In this document: positions 52,562 through 63,045 of the stretch, in pieces | How the letters are laid out: every line of letters begins with the position of its first letter | Numbering within the stretch: position 1 is the first letter of the stretch | From: Mycolicibacterium sp. CR10 | GTDB lineage: Bacteria; Actinomycetota; Actinomycetes; Mycobacteriales; Mycobacteriaceae | Assembly (NCBI RefSeq): GCF_005222675.1 | Contig: NZ_STGE01000024.1 | Location: 235,010 to 299,009 of the forward strand | Length of the DNA stretch: 64,000 nt | Reading direction: 5' to 3' | Translations under genes and position numbers: made by a program | The notes under the pieces: model-generated | The model's database searches: none | Told to the model about the DNA's origin: nothing | The model's input: only the letters and a program-made list of their open reading frames with translations

Positions 52562-52584
52562 CTACTACATGACCTAGTAGGTCA
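52562..52584. promoter_or_regulatory. Palindromic operator before the copper-type operon
   Basis: TGACCTAGTAGGTCA (52570-52584) is a perfect palindrome around one central base. It overlaps a second, CTACTA-N7-TAGTAG (52562-52567 and 52575-52580). Both lie 23-45 bases upstream of the His-containing membrane protein start and overlap the stop codon of the aldo-keto reductase gene. The ACTACA/TAGTAG bases resemble BlaI/CopY-type operators, but the regulator is not in the window. Confidence 0.55.
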
Positions 52585-53421
52585 GCTTCCGGTGTACGTC
52601 TCGGGGTCCGGACGGAATCGGGTGCCGTCGTCGAGGCCGTTGAGGGTTGCCATCTGCTCGTCGGTCAGCTCGAAGTCGAACACCTCGATGTTCTGCTTGA
52701 TCCGATCCGCGGACGAGGAGCGCGGGATGACGATGTTGCCGAGCTGGATGCTCCACCGGATGAGCACCTGCGCCGGCGTCTTTCCATGCGCCTCGGCGAC
52801 CTCGGTGACCGCCGCATTGCCGAGAAGCGCGCCCACCCCGAGCGGGCTGTAGGCCTCGGTGACGATCCCGTAGTCGGCGTTGACCGCGCGCAGCTCAGCC
52901 TGGTTCAGCAGCGGGTGCAGCTCGATCTGGTTCACCGCGGGGGTGAAGAACGACAGGCTGATGACGTCCTCGAGGTGCGCGGCGGTGAAGTTGCACAGGC
53001 CGATCGACCGGGTGAGGCCGACTTCCTTGGACTTCATCAGCCCGCCCCAGCTGTCGATGCTCTTGCCGAGCTCGGGGGCGGGCCAGTGGATGAGATACAG
53101 ATCCAGGTAGTCGAGTCCGAGCCGTTCGAGGCTGGCCTTGATGGCGTTCTGCGAGATCGAGAACCCCTGGTCCTCGGTGGCCAGCTTGGTCGTGATGAAC
53201 AGCTCGTCGCGCGGCACGCCGGACTTGGCGACCGCGCGCCCGACGGCAGCCTCGTTGCCGTACGAGGCGGCCGTGTCGATCAGTCGGTAGCCTGCCTCCA
53301 GCGCTGCCAGAACCGACGCTTCTGTCTCGGAATCCGACAACTCGCCGACACCGAGGCCGAGCACCGGCATCGCGTTGTCGTCGTTGAGTGTCACGGTGGG
53401 AATTGCTGCCGCCGAGGTCAT
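52582..53421 (-). CDS. Aldo/keto reductase (Rv2971-like)
   Basis: A 279-residue NADPH-dependent reductase. ATG 53421 is the start that gives the normal N-terminus ([20 protein letters not shown]); the longer frame adds unrelated sequence. The catalytic Asp and Tyr are in [10 protein letters not shown], the Lys in FITTKLA and the His in LIHWPAP. The cofactor loop is [13 protein letters not shown]. Mycobacterial orthologs reduce dicarbonyls such as methylglyoxal and have been linked to isoniazid tolerance. Divergent from lipN. Confidence 0.92.
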   Translation of the reverse strand: MTSAAAIPTVTLNDDNAMPVLGLGVGELSDSETEASVLAALEAGYRLIDTAASYGNEAAVGRAVAKSGVPRDELFITTKLATEDQGFSISQNAIKASLERLGLDYLDLYLIHWPAPELGKSIDSWGGLMKSKEVGLTRSIGLCNFTAAHLEDVISLSFFTPAVNQIELHPLLNQAELRAVNADYGIVTEAYSPLGVGALLGNAAVTEVAEAHGKTPAQVLIRWSIQLGNIVIPRSSSADRIKQNIEVFDFELTDEQMATLNGLDDGTRFRPDPETYTGS

Positions 53422-53606
53422 GTCACCTACTTTGCTGAAGTGGAATGCTCGTCCGCCGGGCCCGTCCAATATGCGCATGGATCGGTCGGGACACCGACGT
53501 CGCCGATGACTATATTGCCGTCTCGGTACGGCTCCTAATCCTCGCGTTCCCCGGAGTTTCGTCGAGAACCGCCGGTAGTAGTGTCTGGCCAAACGATGGA
53601 GCAGAA

Positions 53607-54743
53607 ATGACCCAGACCTCGGCCGACCAGGTGCCGGTTCCCTCCCTTGATGACGCCACCCCGGTCAGGGCACGCCGCGGCGTCGGCGCCAAGGACGTGG
53701 CGATCAACAAGGTCGCCGGGGTGACGCTGCGGGGTCTGCCGCACATCCCGGACCGCGTCAAACGCCTCCTGCTCGGCGGTCGGTCAATCACGCTCGACGG
53801 CAACACCCTCGATACGACCCTGCAGTTGATGCTCGCCGGCCAGCGCGCGCTGGGTCTCGACGGCCTCGTCGCCGACGACGACACCGTCGCCGCCCGCGCG
53901 CAACTGGAGTTGCTCGCAGGCAGCTTCAAGTCGCACATCCCGGTGTGCGCGGTGACCGATCTCTCGGTGGCCGGTGCCGTCGGGCCGATTGGGGCGCGGC
54001 ACTACCGGACCGACGAACCCGACGCGCCGCTGCTGGTCTTCTATCACGGCGGCGGCCAGGTGATCGGGAGTCTCGACACCCACGACGACCTGTGCCGCGA
54101 GATCTGCCGGACGGGTGGCGTCCACGTCCTGTCCGTCGACTACCGGCTGGCACCGGAGCACAAGGCGCCCGCCGGTTTCGAGGACGCCTACGCCGCCTAC
54201 CTGTGGGCCTGCGAGCACGCGGCCGAGCTGGGAGCCGATCCGCAGCGGATCGCCGTGGGTGGAGACAGCGCGGGCGCCAACCTGTCTGCGCTGGTGTCGC
54301 TGCGGGCCCGGGACGAGAAGGCACCGCTGCCCGCATTGCAGCTGCTCCTGTACCCGGTGACCGACTATCGCGGCCTCACGCGTTCGCGGACGTTGTTCGC
54401 CCGAGGCTTCTTCCTGACCCGTCGCGACATCGACTGGTTCGATGAGCGGTTCCTCGGCGGGTCGGCGATCGAGGAGACCGACCCGCGGGTGTCACCGCTG
54501 CTGGCGAGCGATTTTTCGGGCCTGCCGCCTGCGCTGGTCGTGACCGCGGGCTTCGACCCACTGCGCGACGAGGGCAGGCACTTCGCCGACGCCCTGCGCG
54601 ACGCGGGAGTGCCCGTCGACTATCGGGAGTACGGATCGCTGGTGCACGGCTTCGCCAACTTCTTCCCGCTGGGCGGTCGCAGCGCCACCGCGACCGCTGA
54701 GTTCATCTCGGCGATGCGCGCGCATCTGACCCGCGGCGGCTAA
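53607..54743 (+). CDS. lipN: Esterase/lipase LipN
   Basis: A 378-residue alpha/beta hydrolase of the hormone-sensitive-lipase group. ATG 53607 follows GGAGCAG. The oxyanion motif HGGG is in [12 protein letters not shown], the nucleophile serine in [13 protein letters not shown], the acid in [11 protein letters not shown] and the histidine in LVHGFANF. It hydrolyses short-chain esters. Orthologous in position to Rv2970c. The DsbA-like gene follows 32 bases later. Confidence 0.93.
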   Translation: MTQTSADQVPVPSLDDATPVRARRGVGAKDVAINKVAGVTLRGLPHIPDRVKRLLLGGRSITLDGNTLDTTLQLMLAGQRALGLDGLVADDDTVAARAQLELLAGSFKSHIPVCAVTDLSVAGAVGPIGARHYRTDEPDAPLLVFYHGGGQVIGSLDTHDDLCREICRTGGVHVLSVDYRLAPEHKAPAGFEDAYAAYLWACEHAAELGADPQRIAVGGDSAGANLSALVSLRARDEKAPLPALQLLLYPVTDYRGLTRSRTLFARGFFLTRRDIDWFDERFLGGSAIEETDPRVSPLLASDFSGLPPALVVTAGFDPLRDEGRHFADALRDAGVPVDYREYGSLVHGFANFFPLGGRSATATAEFISAMRAHLTRGG

Positions 54744-54775
54744 CTACAGCGGCGGTCGCCGGTACTCTGTGTCCC

Positions 54776-55534
54776 GTGGCCACCAAACCCAAGAAGAACG
54801 CGCGTTACGACCTCAAGGCAGCCGATCGTAAGCGCAACGTGTTCATCCAGATCGGTCTGACCGCGATCGTCGTGATCTTCGCGGTCGCGCTGGTGCTGTA
54901 CATCGTAATGGGGGCGGACGACAAGCCCACCGCAGGTGAGGCCGACCCCATCAGGGTGGCGTCGACCACCAGCCTGATCAAGAAGGAAGGCACGGACGAG
55001 CCCAAGGCCGTCGTGTCGCTCTACGAAGACTTCCTGTGCCCGGCGTGCGGCAACTTCGAGCAGCAGTTCGGCCCGACGATCGGCAAACTGATCGACTCCG
55101 GTGCGATCGCCGCCGACTACTACATGGTCAGCATCCTGGACCGGCCGCAGAACGACAACTATTCGTCGCGCGCCGGTGGGGCCGCCTACTGCGTCGCGTC
55201 GGAATCCAATGAGGCGTTCCGGCGCTTCCACGCCGCGCTGTACGCGCAGCAACCCAGCGAAAGCGGCGCCGCGTTCCCCGACAACGCACGACTGGTCGAG
55301 GTGGCACGTCAAGCCGGCGCCGCGGGCACGGTGCCCGAGTGCATCAACAAGGGCACCTTCGTCGACATGGTGACCGGCCTGGCCGCGGCCACCGAAGTTA
55401 AAGCCACCCCGACGATCCGAATCAACGGCGAGGACTACCAGCCCAGCACACCGGACGCGCTCGTCGCCAAGATCAAGGAGATCGTCGGTGACGTGCCCGC
55501 CCTCGATGCGGTAGCGCCCGCACCCGCGCCGTGA
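54776..55534 (+). CDS. DsbA-like thiol oxidase, membrane-anchored (Rv2969c-like)
   Basis: Introduces disulfides into exported proteins. The 252 residues start with a basic N-terminus and one transmembrane helix (IVVIFAVALVLYIVM). The thioredoxin-fold domain carries the active-site CPAC in YEDFLCPACGNFEQQF, and a cis-proline is expected in KATPTIRING. The VKOR gene that reoxidizes it overlaps its stop codon. In M. tuberculosis the pair Rv2969c/Rv2968c is important for growth. Confidence 0.92.
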   Translation: MATKPKKNARYDLKAADRKRNVFIQIGLTAIVVIFAVALVLYIVMGADDKPTAGEADPIRVASTTSLIKKEGTDEPKAVVSLYEDFLCPACGNFEQQFGPTIGKLIDSGAIAADYYMVSILDRPQNDNYSSRAGGAAYCVASESNEAFRRFHAALYAQQPSESGAAFPDNARLVEVARQAGAAGTVPECINKGTFVDMVTGLAAATEVKATPTIRINGEDYQPSTPDALVAKIKEIVGDVPALDAVAPAPAP

Positions 55535-56166
55535 CCGCCACGGTGTCCGGCGGGCCCCAGCCGGTGTCGTCACCGGCCGATGCGCCGACGGGGATCGCGG
55601 TCTCCAGGAGCAGCGCGCTGTGGGTGCTGATCGCCGGGGTGTTGGGTCTGGCCGCGGCGCTGACCCTGACGATCGAGAAGATCGAGATCCTGATCAACCC
55701 CGACTACGTGCCGACCTGCAGCATCAACCCGGTGCTGTCCTGCGGATCGGTGATGATCACGCCGCAGGCGTCGTTGTTCGGGTTCCCCAACCCGCTGATC
55801 GGCATCGTGTCCTTCGCGGTGGTGCTCGTGACGGGTGTGCTCGCCGTCGCCAAGGTGCGGCTGCCGCGCTGGTACTGGGCGGGTCTGGCCGCCGCCACGC
55901 TTCTGGGCGCCGTGTTCGTGCACTGGCTGATCTTCCAGAGCCTGTACCGAATCGGCGCGCTGTGTCCCTACTGCATGGTGGTGTGGGCGGTGACGATCCC
56001 GCTGATGGTCGTGACCGCGTCGATCGCGCTTGCCCCCCAAGACAGCGGCTCGTCCGTCGTCAGGGGTCTCTACACTTGGCGCTGGTCGGTGGCGGCGCTG
56101 TGGTTCACCGCAGTGCTTCTCCTGATCCTCGAGCGTTTCTGGGACTACTGGTCGACTCTCATCTGA
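55531..56166 (+). CDS. Vitamin K epoxide reductase-like (VKOR) disulfide oxidoreductase
   Basis: A 211-residue membrane enzyme passing electrons from DsbA to quinone. Five hydrophobic helices are visible. The loop cysteines are CSINPVLSCGS and the active-site pair is CPYC in RIGALCPYCMVVWAV. GTG start overlapping the DsbA-like stop, so the two are coupled. Actinobacteria use VKOR in place of DsbB. Confidence 0.93.
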   Translation: MTATVSGGPQPVSSPADAPTGIAVSRSSALWVLIAGVLGLAAALTLTIEKIEILINPDYVPTCSINPVLSCGSVMITPQASLFGFPNPLIGIVSFAVVLVTGVLAVAKVRLPRWYWAGLAAATLLGAVFVHWLIFQSLYRIGALCPYCMVVWAVTIPLMVVTASIALAPQDSGSSVVRGLYTWRWSVAALWFTAVLLLILERFWDYWSTLI

Positions 56167-56225
56167 TTGGCGGCAACCGCGGCGTTCGGGCGGTTTCGGA
56201 CGGCCCTGGAAGGTTAGGGTGAACC

Positions 56226-59200
56226 GTGACCGGTCGGATCTCCAAAGTCCTCGTCGCCAACCGCGGGGAGATCGCCATCCGCGCCTTCCGCGCTGCCTAT
56301 GAGATGGGCATCGCGACGGTCGCGGTCTACCCCCACGAGGATCGCAACTCGCTGCACCGGCTGAAGGCCGATGAGTCCTACCAGATCGGCGACATCGGGC
56401 ATCCGGTACGGGCCTACTTGTCGGTCGACGAGATCATCCGGGTGGCCACCCAGGCCGGTGCCGATGCGGTGTATCCCGGGTACGGCTTCCTCTCCGAGAA
56501 CCCGGAACTCGCAGCAGCGTGCGCGGCGAATGGCATCACCTTCGTGGGCCCGAGCGCCGGTGTGCTGGAGCTGACGGGCAACAAGGCCAGGGCGATCGAC
56601 GCGGCCAGGGCGGCCGGCCTGCCGGTGTTGGCGTCCTCGGCCCCCTCGGAGTCGGTTGACGAACTCGTCGAGGCGTCGCGGGACATGCAGTTCCCGCTGT
56701 TCGTCAAGGCCGTGTCGGGCGGCGGTGGACGCGGCATGCGGCGGGTCACCGACCGGGCCGCACTGGCCGAGGCCGTGGAGGCCGCCAGCCGCGAGGCGGA
56801 GTCGGCGTTCGGCGATGCAACGGTGTATCTCGAGCAGGCGGTCATCAACCCGCGCCACATCGAGGTGCAGATCCTGGCCGATACCACCGGCAACGTCATG
56901 CATCTGTTCGAACGTGACTGCAGCGTGCAACGCCGCCATCAGAAGGTCATCGAGCTCGCGCCCGCTCCCAACCTCTCGGAAGAGTTGCGGCAGAAGATCT
57001 GTGCCGACGCCGTCGCGTTCGCCCGCGAAATCGACTATTCGTGCGCGGGCACGGTCGAGTTCCTGCTCGACGAGCGCGGGCATCACGTCTTCATCGAGTG
57101 CAATCCGCGAATCCAGGTGGAGCACACCGTCACCGAGGAGATCACCGACGTCGATCTGGTGGCCAGCCAGATGCGGATCGCGGCGGGGGAGACGCTCGAC
57201 GATCTCGGTCTGAGCCAGGACACGCTGGTCATCCGGGGTGCCGCCATGCAGTGCCGGATCACCACCGAGGACCCCGCCAACGGCTTCCGTCCCGACACGG
57301 GCCGGATCACCGCCTACCGGTCACCGGGCGGAGCCGGCATCCGGCTCGACGGCGGCGCCGTACTGGGTGGCGAGATCGGCGCCCATTTCGACTCGATGCT
57401 GGTCAAACTCACCTGCCGGGGCAGGGACTTCGGAGCTGCGGTGGCACGCGCCTATCGGGCGCTGGCCGAATTCCGCGTCCGCGGGGTGTCGACGAACATC
57501 CCGTTCCTGCAGGCGGTCATCGACGATCCCGACTTCCGTGCGGGTCGCGTCACCACCTCGTTCATCGATGAGCGGCCGTACCTGCTGACGGCGCGCTCGC
57601 CGGCCGACCGCGGCACGAAGATCCTCAACTACCTCGCCGACGTCACGGTCAACCAGCCGCACGGCCCACGGCCGTCCACGGTGTATGCGCAGGACAAGCT
57701 GCCGCAGCTCGATCTCAACACGATGCCGCCGCGCGGCAGCAAGCACCTGCTCTCCGAGGTGGGGCCCGAGGCGTTCGCCCGATGGATGCGTGAGTCGAAG
57801 TCCGTCGGCGTCACCGACACGACGTTCCGCGACGCCCACCAATCGCTGCTCGCGACCCGGATCCGGACGTCGAGCCTGTTGATGGTGGCGCCCTATATCG
57901 CGCGCATGACCCCGCAGCTGCTGTCCATCGAGTGCTGGGGCGGCGCGACATACGATGTCGCGCTTCGGTTCCTGAAGGAGGATCCCTGGGACCGGCTGGC
58001 GGCGCTGCGCGAGGCGGTGCCCAACATCTGCCTGCAGATGCTGCTGCGCGGCCGCAACACCGTCGGCTACACGCCGTACCCGGAGTCGGTGACCAACGCT
58101 TTCGTTCAAGAAGCGACGGCCACCGGTATCGACATCTACCGGATCTTCGATGCGCTCAACAACGTCGACTCGATGCGGCCGGCGATCGACGCCGTGCGCG
58201 AAACCAACACCGCCGTCGCCGAAGTCGCGATGTCCTACACCGGTGACCTGTCCGATCCCGGCGAGAACCTCTATACGCTCGACTACTACCTCAAGCTCGC
58301 CGAACGCATCGTCGACGCCGGCGCCCACGTGCTGGCGATCAAAGACATGGCGGGCCTGCTGCGACCCCAGGCCGCCACCATGCTGGTCAGTGCGTTGCGC
58401 AGCCGTTTCGACCTCCCGGTGCATGTGCACACCCACGACACCCCGGGCGGCCAGCTGGCGACTTACCTAGCGGCGTGGCAGGCCGGCGCCAGCGCCGTGG
58501 ACGGCGCGTCGGCGCCGCTGGCCGGCACCACCAGTCAGCCCGCCCTGAGTTCCATCGTCGCGGCGACGGCGCACACCGAGTACGACACCGGGCTGTCGCT
58601 GTCGGCGGTGTGCGATCTCGAGCCCTACTGGGAAGCGCTACGAAAGGTGTACGCGCCCTTCGAATCCGGCCTTCCGTCCCCGACGGGACGGGTGTACAGA
58701 CACGAGATTCCCGGTGGCCAGCTGTCCAACCTGCGACAGCAGGCCATCGCCCTCGGCCTGGGTGACCGCTTCGAGGAGATCGAAGAGGGCTACGCCGGGG
58801 CCGACCGGATCCTCGGCCGGCTGGTCAAGGTCACACCGTCGTCCAAGGTCGTCGGCGATCTCGCGCTCGCGCTCGTCGGCGCGGGCGCCACCGCCGACGA
58901 ATTCGCCTCGGACCCTGAGCGATTCGACATTCCGGATTCGGTCATCGGGTTCCTGCGCGGCGAGCTCGGGGACCCCCCGGGTGGGTGGCCGGAGCCGCTG
59001 CGCAGCAAGGCGCTGGCCGGCCGCGCTCCCGCAAAGCCGCAGCAGGAGCTCAGCCCAGAGGACGAGGCGCTGCTGACCGAGGTCGGCGCCAAGCGCCAGG
59101 CGACGCTGAACCGACTGCTGTTCCCCGGCCCGACAAAGGAATACGAGGCACACCGAGAGCTCTACGGTGACGTCTCGAGCCTGTCGGCCAACCAGTTCTT

Positions 59201-59690
59201 CTACGGCCTGCGCCACGGTGACGAGCACCGGGTCACGCTGGAGCGCGGAGTTCAACTGCTCATCGGTCTCGAGGCGATCTCCGATGCCGACGAGCGTGGG
59301 ATGCGCACGGTGATGTGCATCATCAACGGCCAGCTGCGGCCCGTGGTCGTCCGTGACCGCCATATCGCCAGCGAGGTGCCCGCCGCCGAGAAGGCCGACC
59401 GCACCAATCCCGATCATGTCGCGGCACCGTTCGCCGGGGTGGTCACCCTCAGCATCTCCGAAGGTGACGCCGTGGAGGCACTCCAGACGATCGCCACGAT
59501 CGAGGCGATGAAGATGGAGGCCGCGATCACCGCACCGAAGGCGGGCACCGTCAGCCGGATCGCGGTGTCGGCGACCGCGCAGGTGGAAGGCGGAGATCTG
59601 CTGGCAGTGGTCAGTTCGGCGGGCAGGAGCGAAGCGACCGGGGATTCGACACCGGCGGGCAGGAGCGAAGCGCCCGAGGAATCTTCCTGA
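56226..59690 (+). CDS. pca: Pyruvate carboxylase with repeat-derived C-terminal tail
   Basis: Carboxylates pyruvate to oxaloacetate, the main anaplerotic step. The 1154 residues comprise biotin carboxylase (about 1-450; [31 protein letters not shown]), the carboxyltransferase ([17 protein letters not shown]; carbamylated Lys in [10 protein letters not shown]) and the biotin carrier domain with the biotinyl lysine in IEAMKMEA. After the natural end near [13 protein letters not shown] the protein continues [20 protein letters not shown], coded by two units of the dispersed 36-nt repeat, and is thus longer than the usual 1127 or so. Confidence 0.97.
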   Translation: MTGRISKVLVANRGEIAIRAFRAAYEMGIATVAVYPHEDRNSLHRLKADESYQIGDIGHPVRAYLSVDEIIRVATQAGADAVYPGYGFLSENPELAAACAANGITFVGPSAGVLELTGNKARAIDAARAAGLPVLASSAPSESVDELVEASRDMQFPLFVKAVSGGGGRGMRRVTDRAALAEAVEAASREAESAFGDATVYLEQAVINPRHIEVQILADTTGNVMHLFERDCSVQRRHQKVIELAPAPNLSEELRQKICADAVAFAREIDYSCAGTVEFLLDERGHHVFIECNPRIQVEHTVTEEITDVDLVASQMRIAAGETLDDLGLSQDTLVIRGAAMQCRITTEDPANGFRPDTGRITAYRSPGGAGIRLDGGAVLGGEIGAHFDSMLVKLTCRGRDFGAAVARAYRALAEFRVRGVSTNIPFLQAVIDDPDFRAGRVTTSFIDERPYLLTARSPADRGTKILNYLADVTVNQPHGPRPSTVYAQDKLPQLDLNTMPPRGSKHLLSEVGPEAFARWMRESKSVGVTDTTFRDAHQSLLATRIRTSSLLMVAPYIARMTPQLLSIECWGGATYDVALRFLKEDPWDRLAALREAVPNICLQMLLRGRNTVGYTPYPESVTNAFVQEATATGIDIYRIFDALNNVDSMRPAIDAVRETNTAVAEVAMSYTGDLSDPGENLYTLDYYLKLAERIVDAGAHVLAIKDMAGLLRPQAATMLVSALRSRFDLPVHVHTHDTPGGQLATYLAAWQAGASAVDGASAPLAGTTSQPALSSIVAATAHTEYDTGLSLSAVCDLEPYWEALRKVYAPFESGLPSPTGRVYRHEIPGGQLSNLRQQAIALGLGDRFEEIEEGYAGADRILGRLVKVTPSSKVVGDLALALVGAGATADEFASDPERFDIPDSVIGFLRGELGDPPGGWPEPLRSKALAGRAPAKPQQELSPEDEALLTEVGAKRQATLNRLLFPGPTKEYEAHRELYGDVSSLSANQFFYGLRHGDEHRVTLERGVQLLIGLEAISDADERGMRTVMCIINGQLRPVVVRDRHIASEVPAAEKADRTNPDHVAAPFAGVVTLSISEGDAVEALQTIATIEAMKMEAAITAPKAGTVSRIAVSATAQVEGGDLLAVVSSAGRSEATGDSTPAGRSEAPEESS
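59618..59683 (+). repeat. Two units of the dispersed 36-nt repeat at the 3' end of pca
   Basis: Units begin at 59618 and 59654, each GGCGGGCAGGAGCGAAGCG, with the period of 36 also seen in gatC. Here the repeat is read as GRSEATGDS, a different frame from both gatC and ilvB. It forms the last 22 codons of pca and ends a few bases before the region where rsmD should start. Confidence 0.85.
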
Positions 59691-60253
59691 CCCGCATCGT
59701 TGCCGGCGCTCTGGGTGGACGCCGAATCACGGTGCCGCAGCACAAGTCCGGTATGGGTACCCGTCCCACCACCGACCGGGTGCGGGAGTCCCTGTTCAAC
59801 GTGTTGGCCGCACGGATCGACTTCGCCGACCTCCATGTTCTCGACCTCTACGCCGGCTCGGGGGCTTTGGGTCTGGAGGCGCTGTCCCGGGGTGCGGCGA
59901 CCGCTCTCTTCGTGGAGTCTGACGCCAGGGCAGCGTCGGTGATCGCGCAGAACATTGCATCGCTGGGGGTTCGCGGAGCGTCGGTGCGTCGCGGCACGGT
60001 GGCGGCGGTGTTGGCGGCAGGCGCCGTCGGACCGGCGGATCTGGTGTTTGCCGACCCGCCCTACGAGGTCGATGACGCGGTGATCGCGCAGATGCTCGGC
60101 ACGCTCGTCGACGGCGGCTGGGTCAGGTCCGGCAGCGTCGCGGTGGTGGAACGCTCCGCATCCAGTCCGGAGATCGGCTGGCCGGATGGATGGTCGCTAT
60201 GGAGCGCGCGGCGCTACGGGGACACCCGTATCGAGCTCGCGGAACGTGATTGA
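59687..60253 (+). CDS. rsmD: 16S rRNA (guanine966-N2)-methyltransferase RsmD; start codon unclear
   Basis: Methylates G966 of 16S rRNA with S-adenosylmethionine. The conserved N-terminus [16 protein letters not shown] is encoded from 59690, and the only codon at the expected initiator position is CTG 59687, which overlaps the pca stop. The first standard start in frame is GTG 59732, which would lose this conserved segment. Motif I is [20 protein letters not shown] and motif IV is VFADPPYEV. About 188 residues from the CTG. The repeat at the end of pca may have displaced the original start. Confidence 0.85.
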   Translation: MTRIVAGALGGRRITVPQHKSGMGTRPTTDRVRESLFNVLAARIDFADLHVLDLYAGSGALGLEALSRGAATALFVESDARAASVIAQNIASLGVRGASVRRGTVAAVLAAGAVGPADLVFADPPYEVDDAVIAQMLGTLVDGGWVRSGSVAVVERSASSPEIGWPDGWSLWSARRYGDTRIELAERD

Positions 60254-60294
60254 CCTCCCCGGCTCGCCCCGGCGCCCTGCTAGCGTCGACCTCC

Positions 60295-60777
60295 ATGAGC
60301 GGAGCGGTGTGCCCGGGATCCTTCGACCCGGTGACCCTCGGTCACATCGACATCTTCGAGCGGGCGTCGGCGCAGTTCGGCGAGCTGGTCATTGCGGTGC
60401 TCGTCAACCCCATCAAGCAGGGCATGTTCAGTGTGGAGGAACGGATCGCGCTGATCGAGGAGTCCACGGCGCACCTGCCGAACGTGCGGGTGGAGTCGGG
60501 GCAGGGGCTCGTCGTCGATTTCGTCAAGGCGCAGGGGATGACCGCGATCATCAAAGGTCTTCGCACCGGCACCGACTTCGAGTACGAGCTGCAGATGGCC
60601 CAGATGAACAAGCACATCGCGGGTGTCGACACCTTCTTCGTCGCCACCACTCCGCAGTTCTCGTTCGTGTCGTCCTCACTGGCCAAAGAGGTCGCGATGC
60701 TCGGCGGTGACGTGTCGGAGCTGCTGCCCGGGCCGGTCAACGCCCGACTGCAGGCCAAGCTCGCCGGCAACGGCTGA
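60295..60777 (+). CDS. coaD: Phosphopantetheine adenylyltransferase CoaD
   Basis: Fourth step of coenzyme A synthesis. 160 residues; ATG 60295 gives the correct start [20 protein letters not shown], including the TxGH nucleotide motif. The [19 protein letters not shown] segment is also conserved. rsmD lies upstream. In M. tuberculosis (Rv2965c) the gene borders the PDIM/PGL locus; here the next gene is sepIVA. Confidence 0.97.
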   Translation: MSGAVCPGSFDPVTLGHIDIFERASAQFGELVIAVLVNPIKQGMFSVEERIALIEESTAHLPNVRVESGQGLVVDFVKAQGMTAIIKGLRTGTDFEYELQMAQMNKHIAGVDTFFVATTPQFSFVSSSLAKEVAMLGGDVSELLPGPVNARLQAKLAGNG

Positions 60778-60815
60778 GCCGGATCCGTCCGTCCCGGGCG
60801 CTACCCGCCGGGGGC

Positions 60816-60825
60816 TTGACATAAT
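60816..60825 (+). promoter_or_regulatory. Possible promoter element before sepIVA
   Basis: TTGACATAAT reads either as a -35 (TTGACA, 60816-60821) or, offset, as a -10 (CATAAT, 60820-60825). I cannot tell which. It is the only AT-rich promoter-like stretch in the 150 bases between coaD and sepIVA. Confidence 0.35.
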
Positions 60826-60930
60826 GCTCAGCAGAAGCAATTGGTAACGACACACCGGTGCCGGTAGCCGAGTCACAGGCGTAACACCAGGCACACTGGT
60901 CACTGTCAACTACGCCTGGAGGGTGTCGCC

Positions 60931-61668
60931 GTGTACCGAGTTTTTGAAGCGCTTGATGAATTGGGTGCAATTGTCGAAGAGGCCCGCGGCGTGCCGATGA
61001 CGGCAGGCTGTGTGGTGCCCCGAGGGGATGTCCTGGAACTGATCGACGACATCAAGGACGCGATCCCCGGCGAACTCGACGATGCGCAGGATGTGCTCGA
61101 TGCCCGCGACTCGTTGTTGCGTGAGGCCAAGGAGCACTCGGAGTCCACCGTGTCCACGGCCAACGCCGAGGCCGACTCGATGGTCAACCACGCCAGGGCG
61201 GAGGCGGACAGGCTGCTCGCCGACGCGAAGTCACAGGCGGATCGCATGGTGGCCGAAGCTCGCCAGCACAGCGAACGGATGGTCGGCGAGGCCCGCGAGG
61301 AGGCCGTGCGGATTTCCGCGACCGCCAAGCGCGAGTACGAGGCCGCCACCGGACGCGCCAAGTCCGAGGCCGACCGGTTGATCGAGAACGGCAACCTGAC
61401 CTACGAGAAGGCAGTTCAGGAAGGCATCAAGGAGCAGCAACGACTGGTGTCGCAGACCGAGATCGTGGCGACGGCCAACGCCGAGGCGACCCGGTTGATC
61501 GATTCCGCGCATGCCGAGGCCGACAGGCTCCGCGGCGAGTGCGACATCTACGTCGACAGCAAACTCGCGGAGTTCGAGGACTTCCTCAACGGGACCATTC
61601 GGTCCGTCGGTCGCGGGCGGCACCAGCTGCGCACTGCGGCCGGAACCCACGACTACGCGGTGCGCTGA
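60931..61668 (+). CDS. sepIVA: SepIVA, DivIVA-domain coiled-coil protein
   Basis: A 245-residue septum-associated protein essential for mycobacterial division. The N-terminal region (MYRVFEALDELGAIVEEA ... VPRGDVLELIDDIKDAIP) is DivIVA-like. From about residue 60 to 220 the sequence is a long charged coiled coil with recurring EAD-RL and AEAR units. GTG 60931 follows GGAGGGTG. The ortholog is Rv2927c. It heads a group with DUF177, rnc and mutM. Confidence 0.93.
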   Translation: MYRVFEALDELGAIVEEARGVPMTAGCVVPRGDVLELIDDIKDAIPGELDDAQDVLDARDSLLREAKEHSESTVSTANAEADSMVNHARAEADRLLADAKSQADRMVAEARQHSERMVGEAREEAVRISATAKREYEAATGRAKSEADRLIENGNLTYEKAVQEGIKEQQRLVSQTEIVATANAEATRLIDSAHAEADRLRGECDIYVDSKLAEFEDFLNGTIRSVGRGRHQLRTAAGTHDYAVR

Positions 61669-61729
61669 GTCCACCGAGCGGAGACGTGGCAACGGCAGGT
61701 CGCCGCGGAGCTGAACGTACGATACGGGC

Positions 61730-62320
61730 ATGGCGACGCATGCGAAGGCGGCCGCGCGCCGAGGACCCCGATCGCCCCTGGTGATCGACATCTCCCGGCT
61801 CGGCCGGCGGCCCGGCTCGATGATCACCCTCGAGGACACCGTGACGAGCCCGTCGCGCATCGGGCTGGACCTGATCGCGGTGGACCAGGGTGCGCCGCTG
61901 GAGTTGAACCTGCGGCTGGAATCGGTGTCGGAAGGGGTGCTCGTCACCGGGACGGTGTGGGCGCCGACCGCCGGTGAGTGTTCCCGGTGCCTGCAGCCGA
62001 TCACCGGTGAGGTCGAGATCGATCTCACGGAGCTGTTCGCCTATCCCGACAGTGCGACCGATGAGACCACCGACGCCGACGAGGTCGCCCGCGTGGTCCG
62101 CCACGGGAGTTCCGAAACCATCGACCTCGAACAGCCGATCATCGATGCGATGGGATTGGTGCTGCCGTTCTCGCCGGTGTGCGGCCCGGATTGCGCCGGA
62201 CTGTGTCAACAATGCGGAATCCCGTTGGCCACTGCCGAGGCCGACCATCATCACGATCAGATCGATCCGCGATGGGCGAAGCTGGCCCAGCTACGCGAGC
62301 AGGGCGGGGACGATTCGTGA
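61730..62320 (+). CDS. DUF177 (YceD) family protein
   Basis: A 196-residue protein of the DUF177/YceD family, linked in other bacteria to 23S rRNA accumulation. Conserved cysteines occur in [10 protein letters not shown] and [17 protein letters not shown], likely a metal-binding cluster. In many bacteria it precedes rpmF; here it precedes rnc, overlapping by four bases, as with Rv2926c. Function not proven in mycobacteria. Confidence 0.88.
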   Translation: MATHAKAAARRGPRSPLVIDISRLGRRPGSMITLEDTVTSPSRIGLDLIAVDQGAPLELNLRLESVSEGVLVTGTVWAPTAGECSRCLQPITGEVEIDLTELFAYPDSATDETTDADEVARVVRHGSSETIDLEQPIIDAMGLVLPFSPVCGPDCAGLCQQCGIPLATAEADHHHDQIDPRWAKLAQLREQGGDDS

Positions 62321-63045
62321 CGGTGGAGCGTGCGCCGCTACTCGAGGCGCTGGGGGTCGACCTGCCCGACGCACTGCTCACCTTGGCACTGACACATCGC
62401 AGCTATTCCTACGAGAACGGGGGGCTGCCCACCAACGAACGCCTCGAGTTCCTCGGAGACTCGGTGCTCGGGCTGACCATCACCGAAGAGCTCTATCATC
62501 GGCACCCCGATCGTTCCGAGGGGGATCTGGCCAAGCTGCGGGCAAGCATCGTCAACACCCACGCGCTCGCCGACGTCGGCCGTCACCTGTCCGACGCCGG
62601 CCTGGGTTCGTATCTCCTGCTGGGCAAGGGCGAGGAGAACTCCGGTGGCGCCGACAAGTCGAGCATTCTGGCCGACGGTGTCGAATCTCTGCTCGGCGCA
62701 ATCTATCTCGAGCACGGAGCTGGAGTGGTGCGGGAAGTCATCCTGCGATTGTTCAGTGATCTGCTCGACACCGCACCGACGTTGGGCGCGGGCCTGGACT
62801 GGAAGAGCAGCCTGCAGGAGTTGACCGCATCCCGTGGTCTGGGGGTGCCGGTCTACCTCGTGACGTCCACCGGACCCGACCATGACAAGGAGTTCACGGC
62901 CGCGGTGATGATCGCCGAGAGTGAATATGGAAAGGGCCTCGGCCGCACCAAGAAAGAGGCCGAACTCAAAGCGGCTGCTGCTGCCTGGAACGCCCTCAGC
63001 ACGGTCGACCTGGTCGATCCGGCTCCGACTGGGTCGGATGCCTGA
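62317..63045 (+). CDS. rnc: Ribonuclease III
   Basis: Cleaves double-stranded RNA in rRNA and mRNA processing. 242 residues from GTG 62317, which overlaps the DUF177 stop. The signature [14 protein letters not shown] and the second acidic site [13 protein letters not shown] form the catalytic centre. The double-stranded-RNA-binding domain covers about residues 160-235 ([15 protein letters not shown] ... [15 protein letters not shown]). Its end overlaps mutM by eight bases. Confidence 0.97.
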   Translation: MTVERAPLLEALGVDLPDALLTLALTHRSYSYENGGLPTNERLEFLGDSVLGLTITEELYHRHPDRSEGDLAKLRASIVNTHALADVGRHLSDAGLGSYLLLGKGEENSGGADKSSILADGVESLLGAIYLEHGAGVVREVILRLFSDLLDTAPTLGAGLDWKSSLQELTASRGLGVPVYLVTSTGPDHDKEFTAAVMIAESEYGKGLGRTKKEAELKAAAAAWNALSTVDLVDPAPTGSDA

